From positions 1 through 38,685 of the forward strand of contig CADCWN010000285.1 of assembly GCA_902806415.1 (NCBI GenBank): a stretch of 38,685 nucleotides of DNA. The letters run 5' to 3'. Shown piece after piece: positions 1-6,941 of this stretch. Below the pieces are notes generated by a model. The model was given only the letters and a program-made list of their open reading frames with translations, was not told where the DNA came from and ran no database searches. Each line of letters opens with the position of its first letter. The stretch's first letter is position 1. Position numbers and translations under genes: made by a program. Origin of the DNA: an uncultured Thermomicrobiales bacterium (GTDB lineage Bacteria > Chloroflexota > Chloroflexia > Thermomicrobiales > CADCWN01).

Positions 1-151
1 CCTACACCTCACCCCGTGTGGCAGTCGCCGACCTGACGTCATCCCTTGCCCGTTCGCCGCGAAAATAAGGGGGCATGCCGATGACCAGGGATCATCCGGC
101 GCGCCCGGACGTATCGGTGGCGCGGGGCTGTCGCGAACGCCTTGCATGAAC

Positions 152-157
152 TATGAT
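152..157 (+). promoter_or_regulatory. Candidate -10 box upstream of the aminotransferase
   Basis: TATGAT lies about 48 bases before the chosen start. No convincing -35 is present at the expected distance. The rest of positions 1-204 shows no gene or repeat that I can support. Confidence 0.35.
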
Positions 158-204
158 CCGCGCAGCATTGGGGAGTTCAGCGTAGAAAAATGGGAGGGGA
201 GACG

Positions 205-1380
205 ATGCGGTTGGCGAGCAGGATGTCACGCCTGGGGACGGAGACTGCCTTCTCGGTGCTGGCGAAGGCGCGGGCCTTGGAGGCGCAGGGGCGGCAGATC
301 ATCCACCTGGAGATCGGCGAGCCCGATTTCGACACGCCGGAGAATATCATCGAGGCCGGGTGCCGCGCCCTGCGGGACGGGCAGACCCACTACACCCCGG
401 CAGCGGGGATCCCGCAATTGCGCGAGGCGATCGCCGCCGACGTGGCGAAGTCGCGCGGGATCGCGGTCGATCCGGCGCAGGTCGTGGTGACGCCGGGCGG
501 CAAGCCGATCATGTTCTTCATCATCCTCGCGCTGATCGATGAGGGCGACGAGGTGCTGATGCCGAACCCCGCCTTCCCGATCTACGAGTCGATGGTCGAT
601 TTCGTCGGCGGCAAGCCGGTCTTCGTGCCGCTGCGCCAGGAGCATGGTTTCCGCTTCGACCTCGACGAGTTCAAGGCCGGCTTGACCGACCGCACCCGTC
701 TCGTGATCCTCAACTCGCCCGCCAATCCGACCGGCGGTATCCTGACCAAGGCCGACATCGAGGGGCTGGCGAACATCCTCCGCGAGCGCCCCGAGATCAT
801 GATCCTCAGCGACGAGATCTATTCGCGCCTCCTCTACACCGGCGAGTTCGCGTCGATCGCCGCCGAGCCGGAGATGGCCGACCGGACGATCATCCTCGAC
901 GGCTTCTCCAAGACCTACGCGATGACCGGCTGGCGGCTCGGCTACGGCGTGATGCCGAAGGAGTTGGCCGAGCAGGTGGCGAAGCTCCAGGTCAACTCCA
1001 ACTCCTGCGTCAATGCCGCGACCCAGTGGGCCGGTATCGAAGCTATCACCGGCCCGCAAGACTCGGTGGAGCGGATGCTGGCCGAGTTCCGCGGCCGCCG
1101 TGACCTGATCGTCTCCGGCCTCAACGCCCTGCCGGGGGTCGAGTGTCTGACGCCGGAGGGTGCTTTCTACGCCTTCCCGAATATCAGCGGTACCGGCCAT
1201 TCCGCCGCCGACCTGGCCGATCTCCTGCTGAACGAGGCCGGGGTCGCGGCCCTCGCGGGTACGGCGTTCGGGAAATATGGCGAGGGCCATCTTCGCTTCT
1301 CCTACGCCAACTCGCGCGAGAATATCAGCCTCGCCGTCTCGCGGATGGGCGAGGTCTTGTCGAAGAGTGGGATGCGGTAA
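205..1380 (+). CDS. PLP-dependent class I/II aminotransferase
   Basis: Fold-type I aminotransferase of the aspartate aminotransferase superfamily, expected to move an amino group between an amino acid and a 2-oxo acid using pyridoxal phosphate in the cytoplasm. Visible family motifs include NSPANPTGG in the first half and SKTYAMTGWRLGY around the Schiff-base lysine. An EIYSRL segment follows the LSDEIYS aspartate region that contacts the cofactor. The 391-residue length is normal. The ORF track begins at the ATG at 190, but a GGAGGGGAG Shine-Dalgarno sequence lies just before the ATG at 205, so 205 is preferred. The substrate cannot be read from sequence; aspartate, alanine or another amino acid are all possible. 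The gene stands alone, ending at a strong GC hairpin before sdhA. Confidence 0.9.
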   Translation: MRLASRMSRLGTETAFSVLAKARALEAQGRQIIHLEIGEPDFDTPENIIEAGCRALRDGQTHYTPAAGIPQLREAIAADVAKSRGIAVDPAQVVVTPGGKPIMFFIILALIDEGDEVLMPNPAFPIYESMVDFVGGKPVFVPLRQEHGFRFDLDEFKAGLTDRTRLVILNSPANPTGGILTKADIEGLANILRERPEIMILSDEIYSRLLYTGEFASIAAEPEMADRTIILDGFSKTYAMTGWRLGYGVMPKELAEQVAKLQVNSNSCVNAATQWAGIEAITGPQDSVERMLAEFRGRRDLIVSGLNALPGVECLTPEGAFYAFPNISGTGHSAADLADLLLNEAGVAALAGTAFGKYGEGHLRFSYANSRENISLAVSRMGEVLSKSGMR

Positions 1381-1385
1381 ATGAG

Positions 1386-1429
1386 CTCTCCCCCAGCCCC
1401 TCCCCAACAAGGGAGGGGCCGGGGGAGAG
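1386..1429. terminator. Strong GC-rich hairpin, terminator or REP-like element
   Basis: Two 19-base arms (CTCTCCCCCAGCCCCTCCC and its near-complement) pair with a single mismatch around a 6-base loop. The hairpin starts six bases after the aminotransferase stop codon. There is no clear T tract, so it may act as a terminator, an mRNA-stabilising hairpin or a dispersed extragenic palindrome. No second copy was seen in this window. Confidence 0.6.
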
Positions 1430-1500
1430 GTCTCCTAGCATCTTTCCCCGTGCAAATCCTTTGCAATCCGGTCTCGTTGTTCGCGGCAAGACGGGCGTTA

Positions 1501-1509
1501 TGCTACAAT
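1501..1509 (+). promoter_or_regulatory. Candidate extended -10 promoter of the sdhAB operon
   Basis: TGCTACAAT fits an extended -10 (TGnTACAAT). The only -35-like hexamer nearby, TTGTTC at 1477, is 21 bases away, so recognition would rely on the extended -10. It lies about 210 bases before sdhA, giving a long leader. Confidence 0.45.
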
Positions 1510-1519
1510 CCCTGTGGTA

Positions 1520-1539
1520 AGCACCACGCTCGTGGTGCT
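1520..1539. promoter_or_regulatory. Perfect palindrome just downstream of the sdh -10 box, possible operator
   Basis: AGCACCACG and CGTGGTGCT form a perfect 9-bp inverted repeat separated by CT. It begins 11 bases after the candidate -10 box, the position of a repressor site over the start of transcription, or a hairpin at the 5' end of the mRNA. The remainder of 1540-1721 shows no further structure I can name. Confidence 0.4.
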
Positions 1540-1721
1540 CAAATCTCTGAAGATCGGCAGCCGTTTTCGCCCGGTCGATGAGGTGATTTCCTGCCCGGCA
1601 GGCTGTTCCTGGCGCAGTAGCTCCTGCGCCCCTTGCGCGCTCGGTGTGGTGGCGGTACTGTTCAGGTGCCGCATAGGATCTTCGACACGCGGCGCGTCTG
1701 TCGCCGTCGGGGAGGGACAAG

Positions 1722-3476
1722 ATGGCATCTGCAGTTCGTCCGAGTACCTATCACAAGCACGATGTGGTAATCATCGGTGCGGGCGGGGCCGGCCTGATGG
1801 CCGCCGTGCAACTCGCCGGGATCGCCGATGTCGCCGTTATCTCGAAGCTGTACCCCTCCCGGTCGCACACCGGGGCGGCCCAGGGCGGCATCTGCGCCGC
1901 GCTCGGCAACTCCGAGGAAGATCATTGGGAATGGCACATGTTCGACACCGTTAAGGGTGGCGACTATCTGACCGATCAGGATGCGGCGGAGGTGCTGGCG
2001 CGCGAGGCGATTGACGCGATCATCGAGCTGGAGCATATGGGGCTGCCGTTCAGCCGCACGCCGGACGGCAAGATCGCGCAGCGGCGCTTCGGCGGCCACA
2101 CGCGCAACTTCGGCGAGGGGCCGGTGATGCGCTCCTGCTACGCCGCCGACCGCACCGGCCACATGATCCTGCAGACCCTCTACCAGCAGGGGATCAAGCA
2201 CAACCTCAACTTCTTCGACGAATTCCAGATGCTCGATCTGCTGATCAACGATGGGCAGGTCTGCGGCGTCGTCGCGCTGCAAATTCGCACCGGCGAATTG
2301 CACATCTTCCACTCGAAGGCGGTCATCTTCGCCACCGGCGGCTTCGGGCGTTGCTTCTCCGTCACCTCGAATGCGCTCGCCCTGACTGGCGACGGTGTGG
2401 CGATCCCCTGGCGGCGCGGCGTCCCGCTCGAAGATATGGAGATGTTCCAGTTCCACCCGACCGGGATCTACAAGCTGGGGGTCCTCCTCTCCGAGGCGGC
2501 GCGCGGCGAGGGCGGGATCGTCATCAACTCCGAGGGCGAGGCGTTCGCCAAGCGTTACGCGCCGACCCTGGCCGACCTCGCCCCGCGCGACATGATGTCC
2601 CGCTTCATCTACCAGGAGGTCAAGGAGGGGCGCGGTGTCGGGTCGGGCAAGGACGGCGTCTACCTCGACTTGCGCCACATCCCGTACGAGGTCCAAGAGG
2701 CGAAGCTGCCGGACATCACCGAGTTCATCCGCGTCTATCTCGGCGTGGACCCGACGAAGGAGATGGCGCTGATCCAGCCGACCGCGCACTACGCGATGGG
2801 CGGTATCCCGACCGATCTCGACGGGCGCGTTCTGCTCAACAATACCGAGGTTATGCCCGGCTTCTATGCGGCCGGCGAGTGCGCCTGCGTCTCGGTCCAC
2901 GGGGCGAATCGCCTCGGCACTAACTCGCTGGTCGATCTCGTCGTCTTCGGTCGGCGCGCCGGTCGGCACGCCGCCGAGTTCCTGCGGACCGCCGAACTCG
3001 CGCCACTGCCGCCGAACGCCGACGCCTTCGCGCGCGATCAGGTCGAGCGCCTGCTGTCGAAAGGGAGCGGCCCGACCGAGAAGGTCGGCGCGATCCGCGA
3101 GACGTTGCAATTCGAGATGTTCGATAAGACCGGCGTCGTGCGCAACGAGCGCGGGATGCGCGAGATGCTCGCGATCCTCGACGACCTGAAGCTGCGCTAC
3201 CAGCGCGTCGCGATCGACGATCACACCCGCACGTTCAACACCGATCTGCTGGAAGCGCTGGAACTCGGCTATCTCCTCGACATCAGCGAGTGCATCGTCG
3301 CCGGGGCGCTCGGTCGCACGGAGAGTCGCGGCGCGCACTATCGCGACGATTATCCCGACCGCGACGATCAGAACTGGCTCAACCACACGATGGTCTGGAA
3401 GACCTCCGGTGGCCTCCGCTTCGACAAGAAGCCGGTCACGATCACCAAGTTCCAGCCGAAGGAGCGGAAGTATTAG
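1722..3476 (+). CDS. sdhA: Succinate dehydrogenase / fumarate reductase flavoprotein subunit
   Basis: Catalytic FAD subunit that oxidises succinate to fumarate (or the reverse) in the TCA cycle and respiratory chain, attached to the membrane through partner subunits. The N-terminus has the dinucleotide-binding motif [16 protein letters not shown] follows, with the histidine near residue 49 that covalently carries FAD in this family. HPTGIY and the [10 protein letters not shown] region form part of the dicarboxylate site, and the C-terminal domain is complete. The 584-residue length is typical. The start ATG follows a GGGAGGG ribosome site. sdhB lies 131 bases downstream on the same strand, so the two are probably co-transcribed, although the gap holds an unusual heptamer-repeat element. 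No membrane-anchor sdhC or sdhD gene is adjacent. Confidence 0.95.
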   Translation: MASAVRPSTYHKHDVVIIGAGGAGLMAAVQLAGIADVAVISKLYPSRSHTGAAQGGICAALGNSEEDHWEWHMFDTVKGGDYLTDQDAAEVLAREAIDAIIELEHMGLPFSRTPDGKIAQRRFGGHTRNFGEGPVMRSCYAADRTGHMILQTLYQQGIKHNLNFFDEFQMLDLLINDGQVCGVVALQIRTGELHIFHSKAVIFATGGFGRCFSVTSNALALTGDGVAIPWRRGVPLEDMEMFQFHPTGIYKLGVLLSEAARGEGGIVINSEGEAFAKRYAPTLADLAPRDMMSRFIYQEVKEGRGVGSGKDGVYLDLRHIPYEVQEAKLPDITEFIRVYLGVDPTKEMALIQPTAHYAMGGIPTDLDGRVLLNNTEVMPGFYAAGECACVSVHGANRLGTNSLVDLVVFGRRAGRHAAEFLRTAELAPLPPNADAFARDQVERLLSKGSGPTEKVGAIRETLQFEMFDKTGVVRNERGMREMLAILDDLKLRYQRVAIDDHTRTFNTDLLEALELGYLLDISECIVAGALGRTESRGAHYRDDYPDRDDQNWLNHTMVWKTSGGLRFDKKPVTITKFQPKERKY

Positions 3477-3477
3477 T

Positions 3478-3592
3478 GAGTCGTCAGTCGTCAGACGCCA
3501 GTCGTCAGTGGCTTGTTGCGGTGCTGCGCCAAGTATTCGGTGCAGCGGCGGGGCGTTCCCGCTGACGACTGACGTCTGACGACTGACGACTC
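3478..3592. repeat. Paired inverted heptamer-repeat element A (sdhA-sdhB gap)
   Basis: The left arm (3478-3508) consists of four tandem 7-mers of the form GTCGTCA, the third degenerate. The right arm (3562-3592) carries four TGACGAC units. The 31-bp arms are reverse complements with one mismatch, around a 53-bp centre. That centre holds its own smaller hairpin (GCTGCGCC ... GGTGCAGC). The element begins two bases after the sdhA stop and ends about eight bases before the sdhB Shine-Dalgarno site. Two elements of the same design occur at 9305-9409 and 19602-19705. Confidence 0.85.
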
Positions 3593-3607
3593 CCCGAAGG
3601 GGAAACG

Positions 3608-4306
3608 ATGCGCATCCATTTCCGCATCAAGCGGTTCGATCCGACGACCGATCAGAAGCCGCATTTCAAGGAATATGACGTCGATCTGGAGCCGACCGAT
3701 CGGGTGCTCGATGGGTTGAACAAGATCAAGTGGGAGCAGGATGGGACGCTGACCTATCGACGTTCCTGCGCGCACGGCGTCTGCGGCTCCGACGCGATGC
3801 GCGTCAACGGGCGCAATCGCCTCGCCTGCACCCTGCTCATCCGCGACGCGGGGACCAAGCTGACGATCGAGCCGCTGTTGGGGCTCTCCGTCATCAAAGA
3901 TCTCGTCGTGGATATGGACCACTTCTTCCAGAAGTACAAGGACATCAAACCGTATCTGATCAACGACGACGCCCCGCCGCGGACCGAGCGGATCCAGAGC
4001 CCCGAGCAGCGCGCGATCTTCGATGACACGACGAAATGTATCCTCTGCGCCGCCTGCACGACCTCCTGCCCGCCGTTCTGGGCGAACAAGGAGTTCGTCG
4101 GCCCGGCGTCGATCGTCAACGCGCACCGCTTTATCTTCGATAGCCGTGACCACGGCGCGGCGCAGCGCCTGGAAATCCTCAACCAGCGCGAGGGGGTCTG
4201 GCGTTGCCGCACCGTCTTCAACTGCACCGACGCCTGCCCGCGCCACATCAAGATCACCCAGGCGATCGAGGATGTGAAGCGCGCCCTGCTCTTCAATCGC
4301 TACTAA
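3608..4306 (+). CDS. sdhB: Succinate dehydrogenase / fumarate reductase iron-sulfur subunit
   Basis: Electron-transfer subunit that carries electrons from the SdhA flavin to the quinone site through three iron-sulfur clusters. The N-terminal plant-ferredoxin-like domain has the [2Fe-2S] ligands in SCAHGVCGSD with a further cysteine in RLACT. The C-terminal domain has CILCAACTTSCP for the [4Fe-4S] cluster and CRTVFNCTDACP for the [3Fe-4S] cluster. The 232-residue length is normal. The ATG follows an AAGGGGAA ribosome site directly after repeat element A. The hairpin between sdhA and sdhB may influence the relative expression of the two subunits (inference). Confidence 0.95.
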   Translation: MRIHFRIKRFDPTTDQKPHFKEYDVDLEPTDRVLDGLNKIKWEQDGTLTYRRSCAHGVCGSDAMRVNGRNRLACTLLIRDAGTKLTIEPLLGLSVIKDLVVDMDHFFQKYKDIKPYLINDDAPPRTERIQSPEQRAIFDDTTKCILCAACTTSCPPFWANKEFVGPASIVNAHRFIFDSRDHGAAQRLEILNQREGVWRCRTVFNCTDACPRHIKITQAIEDVKRALLFNRY

Positions 4307-4337
4307 GCGCAGCGCGCACGGATTGAACAAACGCGGT

Positions 4338-4361
4338 GCGGCGGGCCGATCGGCCCGCCGC
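4338..4361. terminator. Perfect 24-bp palindrome after sdhB
   Basis: Two 12-base arms (GCGGCGGGCCGA and its exact complement) meet without a spacer about 30 bases after the sdhB stop and are followed by GCTGCTGTT. This very stable stem probably ends the sdhAB transcript, though the T tract is poor. Confidence 0.6.
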
Positions 4362-4405
4362 GCTGCTGTTAAGACCCATCGCCCCGCGATGATCCGCCGC
4401 CCGTC

Positions 4406-4436
4406 TTGCCTGTTGGAATGGGGAATGCGATAGAAT
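4406..4436 (+). promoter_or_regulatory. Candidate pckA promoter
   Basis: The -10 TAGAAT (4431-4436) is followed by CC, as at other promoters in this window. A TTGCCT hexamer lies 19 bases upstream. Transcription would start about 90 bases before the pckA start codon. Confidence 0.45.
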
Positions 4437-4532
4437 CCGGCATTCGTCCGGGCCGTGCGCGAGTTCAGTGGGATGCTCGCTGCTGAACGCGGGATGGATG
4501 CACGGGTGGGTAAAAGGGAAGGTGGGTGAGGT

Positions 4533-6167
4533 ATGACGACAACGAATCGGCAGGAGGCACGGGACGATACCGTGAGCGAACGCCAGCCCGGTCCGGGCTT
4601 GACGATCGCCGGTGTGCCACAGCGCGGGGCGATTCACTGGAACTTGTCGCGCGCTCGGCTGGTGGAGGAGGCGCTGCGCCGCGACGAAGGCGCGCTGGCC
4701 GCGAATGGCGCGCTGACCGCCTTAACCGGCAAGTACACCGGGCGATCCCCCGGCGACAAATTCGTGGTCGATCAGGCGAGCTATCACCAGCATATCTGGT
4801 GGGGTGCGGTCAATCAGCCGTTGGCGCCGGAGGTGTTCGAGCGCCTGCACGGGCGGATCGCGGAGTATTTCCAGGACCGTGAACTGTTCGTCCTCGACGC
4901 CACGGTGGGGGCCGATGCGGAGTATGGGATCACGGTGCGCGTGATCGGCGAGTATGCCTGGCACTGCCACTTCGCCCAGTTGCTCTTCCGCGATTGCCAA
5001 CTCGGCCCGCAGCCCGATCGTGTCCCCGATTTCACCGTGCTGGCCGCGCCCGGCTTCCAGACCGACCCGCAGCGCGATGGCACGAACTCCGAGACGGTTG
5101 TGGCTCTCGATCTGGAACAGAACCTCTGCCTGATCGCGGGGACCGAGTACGCGGGCGAGATCAAGAAGTCGCTCTTCACGGTGATGAACTATCTGCTGCC
5201 GTTGCGCGGCGTCTTGCCGATGCATTGCTCGGCGAGCATGGGCGAGGCCGGGGATGTAGCCCTCTTCTTCGGCCTCTCCGGGACCGGCAAGACGACCCTC
5301 TCCACCGACCCAACGCGCCGGTTGATCGGCGACGACGAGCACGGCTGGAGCGACCGGGGCATTTTTAACTTCGAGGGCGGGTCCTACGCCAAGCTGATCG
5401 ACCTCTCGCGCGAGCAGGAGCCGCTGATCTGGGGGGCGATGCGCTTCGGGGCGGTGATGGAGAATGTCGTCCTCGATCCCGTGACGCGCGAACCGTGCTA
5501 CGAAGACGGCTCGTTGACCGAGAACACCCGCGGGGCCTACCCGCTCGACTTCATCGAGGGGATGGTCGAATCGGGGACTGGCGGGCATCCGAGCGCCATC
5601 CTCCTCCTGACCGCCGACGCGGAAGGGGTGCTGCCGCCGATCGCCGTCCTGACGCCGGAGCAGGCGCAGTACCACTTCCTCTCGGGGTATACCTCCAAGT
5701 TGGCCGGGACCGAGCGCGATCTGGGTGACGAGCCGGAGGCGACATTCAGCGCCTGCTATGGCTCGCCGTTCCTGCCCCTGCCGCCGCACGTCTACGGCGA
5801 GATGCTGGCGGAGCGGGTCGCCCACCACGGTACGCGCTGCTACCTGGTGAATACTGGCTGGACCGGCGGGCCATTCGGCGTCGGCCAGCGGATGAACCTG
5901 GCGCAGACGCGCGCGATGGTGAACGCGGCGATCCGCGGCGATCTCGAAGGGGTCGAATACCAGATCGACCCGATCTTCGGGCTCCGCGTGCCGAAACATT
6001 GCCCTGGGGTGCCGGATGGCGTGCTGCAGCCACGGGAGACCTGGGCCGATGGCGAGGCGTATGATCGGCGGGCGCGGGCGTTGGCCGCGAAATTCGCCGC
6101 CAATTTCGCGGAGTACGCCGAGGATGTCTCGGAGGCGGTTCGGGCGGCGGGGCCGCGCGGCGTGTAG
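4533..6167 (+). CDS. pckA: Phosphoenolpyruvate carboxykinase (ATP)
   Basis: Cytosolic enzyme that converts oxaloacetate and ATP to phosphoenolpyruvate, ADP and CO2 at the start of gluconeogenesis. The ATP-dependent family is shown by MHCSASMGEAGD and the P-loop GLSGTGKTTLS at about residues 247-257. IGDDEHGW, FNFEGGSYAK, GGHPSAILL and NTGWTGGPFGVGQRM follow. An early TGKYTGRSPGDK segment matches the substrate-binding arginine region. The 544-residue length is normal for the family. The position after sdhAB fits a shared role in C4-acid metabolism, although pckA appears to have its own promoter. It converges with the DinB-like gene. Confidence 0.96.
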   Translation: MTTTNRQEARDDTVSERQPGPGLTIAGVPQRGAIHWNLSRARLVEEALRRDEGALAANGALTALTGKYTGRSPGDKFVVDQASYHQHIWWGAVNQPLAPEVFERLHGRIAEYFQDRELFVLDATVGADAEYGITVRVIGEYAWHCHFAQLLFRDCQLGPQPDRVPDFTVLAAPGFQTDPQRDGTNSETVVALDLEQNLCLIAGTEYAGEIKKSLFTVMNYLLPLRGVLPMHCSASMGEAGDVALFFGLSGTGKTTLSTDPTRRLIGDDEHGWSDRGIFNFEGGSYAKLIDLSREQEPLIWGAMRFGAVMENVVLDPVTREPCYEDGSLTENTRGAYPLDFIEGMVESGTGGHPSAILLLTADAEGVLPPIAVLTPEQAQYHFLSGYTSKLAGTERDLGDEPEATFSACYGSPFLPLPPHVYGEMLAERVAHHGTRCYLVNTGWTGGPFGVGQRMNLAQTRAMVNAAIRGDLEGVEYQIDPIFGLRVPKHCPGVPDGVLQPRETWADGEAYDRRARALAAKFAANFAEYAEDVSEAVRAAGPRGV

Positions 6168-6175
6168 TGTGACGC

Positions 6176-6213
6176 AACGGGGGCCGGGCCTACGCGGGAG
6201 GCCCAGCCCCGTT
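6176..6213. terminator. Hairpin between convergent pckA and DinB-like gene
   Basis: AACGGGGGCCGGGCC pairs with GGCCCAGCCCCGTT apart from one bulge and one mismatch, starting nine bases after the pckA stop. The position between convergent genes fits a bidirectional terminator. Confidence 0.55.
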
Positions 6214-6232
6214 CGCACGGCAGCGGATACGC

Positions 6233-6724
6233 TCAAGCGTCGCGCTCCGCGAGCCAGCGGCGCACATCCGGCTCGTGCTCCTCGTGCAGATGGCCGAAGA
6301 GATCGGCGTCGGCCAGTGGTTCATCATCCGTCCAGGGGAAACGTCCGGGCGTGGTCACATCATCGTCGCTCAGCGCCCTGACCGCCGAGGCCAGTCGATC
6401 GTAGGAGTTGTCGGCTTCGAGCAAGATGTCTTCCAGCGGGCGGTCGCGGTCGCGCTCGTGGAGCCAGGCGTTGATCTCGTCGTCGTCCGTGAGTTCTGCC
6501 GGCCAGGGGAGTTGAATCTCCTGACCTGGGCTGGCCTCCACGCGGGCGATCGTCCGTTCGCGCCAGCCGGTCAGGTGCGAGGCGAGATCCTTAAAGGTCC
6601 AGTCGCCCATCGGTCCGGGTTCGTCCATCCGCTCGGTGCCGACTTCCGTCACCAGGCGATTCCATTGCTCGCGCTCGTTCTCGATCTGGGCCAGCAGCCC
6701 GTCTTTCGTCCCTGTCCCACTCAC
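6233..6724 (-). CDS. DinB-like / mycothiol-maleylpyruvate-isomerase-like four-helix protein
   Basis: Small protein of the DinB superfamily, a four-helix metal-binding fold that includes thiol-dependent transferases and ClbS-like proteins; its substrate is unknown. The typical N-terminal pattern is visible: a helix with LLAQIENEREQW, then MGDWTFKDLASHLTGWRE, where the histidine is a likely metal ligand. The C-terminal HLHEEHEPDVRRWL supplies further histidines. The product is 163 residues, normal for the family. The ORF track extends to 7042, but GTG at 6724 sits seven bases after AAAGGGG, and upstream sequence is shared with the divergent transketolase promoter, so 6724 is chosen. Function beyond the fold is not readable. 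Confidence 0.75.
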   Translation of the reverse strand: MSGTGTKDGLLAQIENEREQWNRLVTEVGTERMDEPGPMGDWTFKDLASHLTGWRERTIARVEASPGQEIQLPWPAELTDDDEINAWLHERDRDRPLEDILLEADNSYDRLASAVRALSDDDVTTPGRFPWTDDEPLADADLFGHLHEEHEPDVRRWLAERDA

Positions 6725-6793
6725 GATAACGCCCCTTTCACGGTTCACGGTTCGCAGGGGATCGTCTCGCAAGCCGTATGCCCGCTCGAACTG

Positions 6794-6806
6794 GCACAAT
6801 TTGTGC
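6794..6806. promoter_or_regulatory. Palindrome GCACAATTTGTGC in divergent promoter region
   Basis: A perfect 13-bp palindrome lies between the divergent DinB-like and transketolase genes. Related half-sites (TTTGTGCA, TGCACAAA) also occur upstream of glnA. It could be a transcription-factor operator. Confidence 0.35.
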
Positions 6807-6841
6807 ATCGCAGATTGTTGATGCCCCGACTTCGCCCCCGT

Positions 6842-6870
6842 TTCGCAATTTTGCCCGGAGGTGGTAGGAT
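6842..6870 (+). promoter_or_regulatory. Candidate promoter of the transketolase-like gene
   Basis: TTCGCA (6842-6847) and TAGGAT (6865-6870) are separated by 17 bases, and the box ends about 70 bases before the start codon. Confidence 0.35.
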
Positions 6871-6941
6871 ACCCGCAAGGTGGGTGTAGTTCCTCGATTC
6901 GCTGGGGGCACCGCGCAGGAACCAAGAGATGGAGGTGAGCG

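Noticed and set aside
1662-3386. 574-residue minus-strand ORF over sdhA
   Set aside because: It is fully antisense to sdhA, has the RHDD-rich composition of a high-GC shadow frame, and shows no family motif.
3478-3592. CRISPR array at the heptamer repeats
   Set aside because: Units are 7 bp without unique spacers of regular length and form one inverted pair; no cas genes are present.
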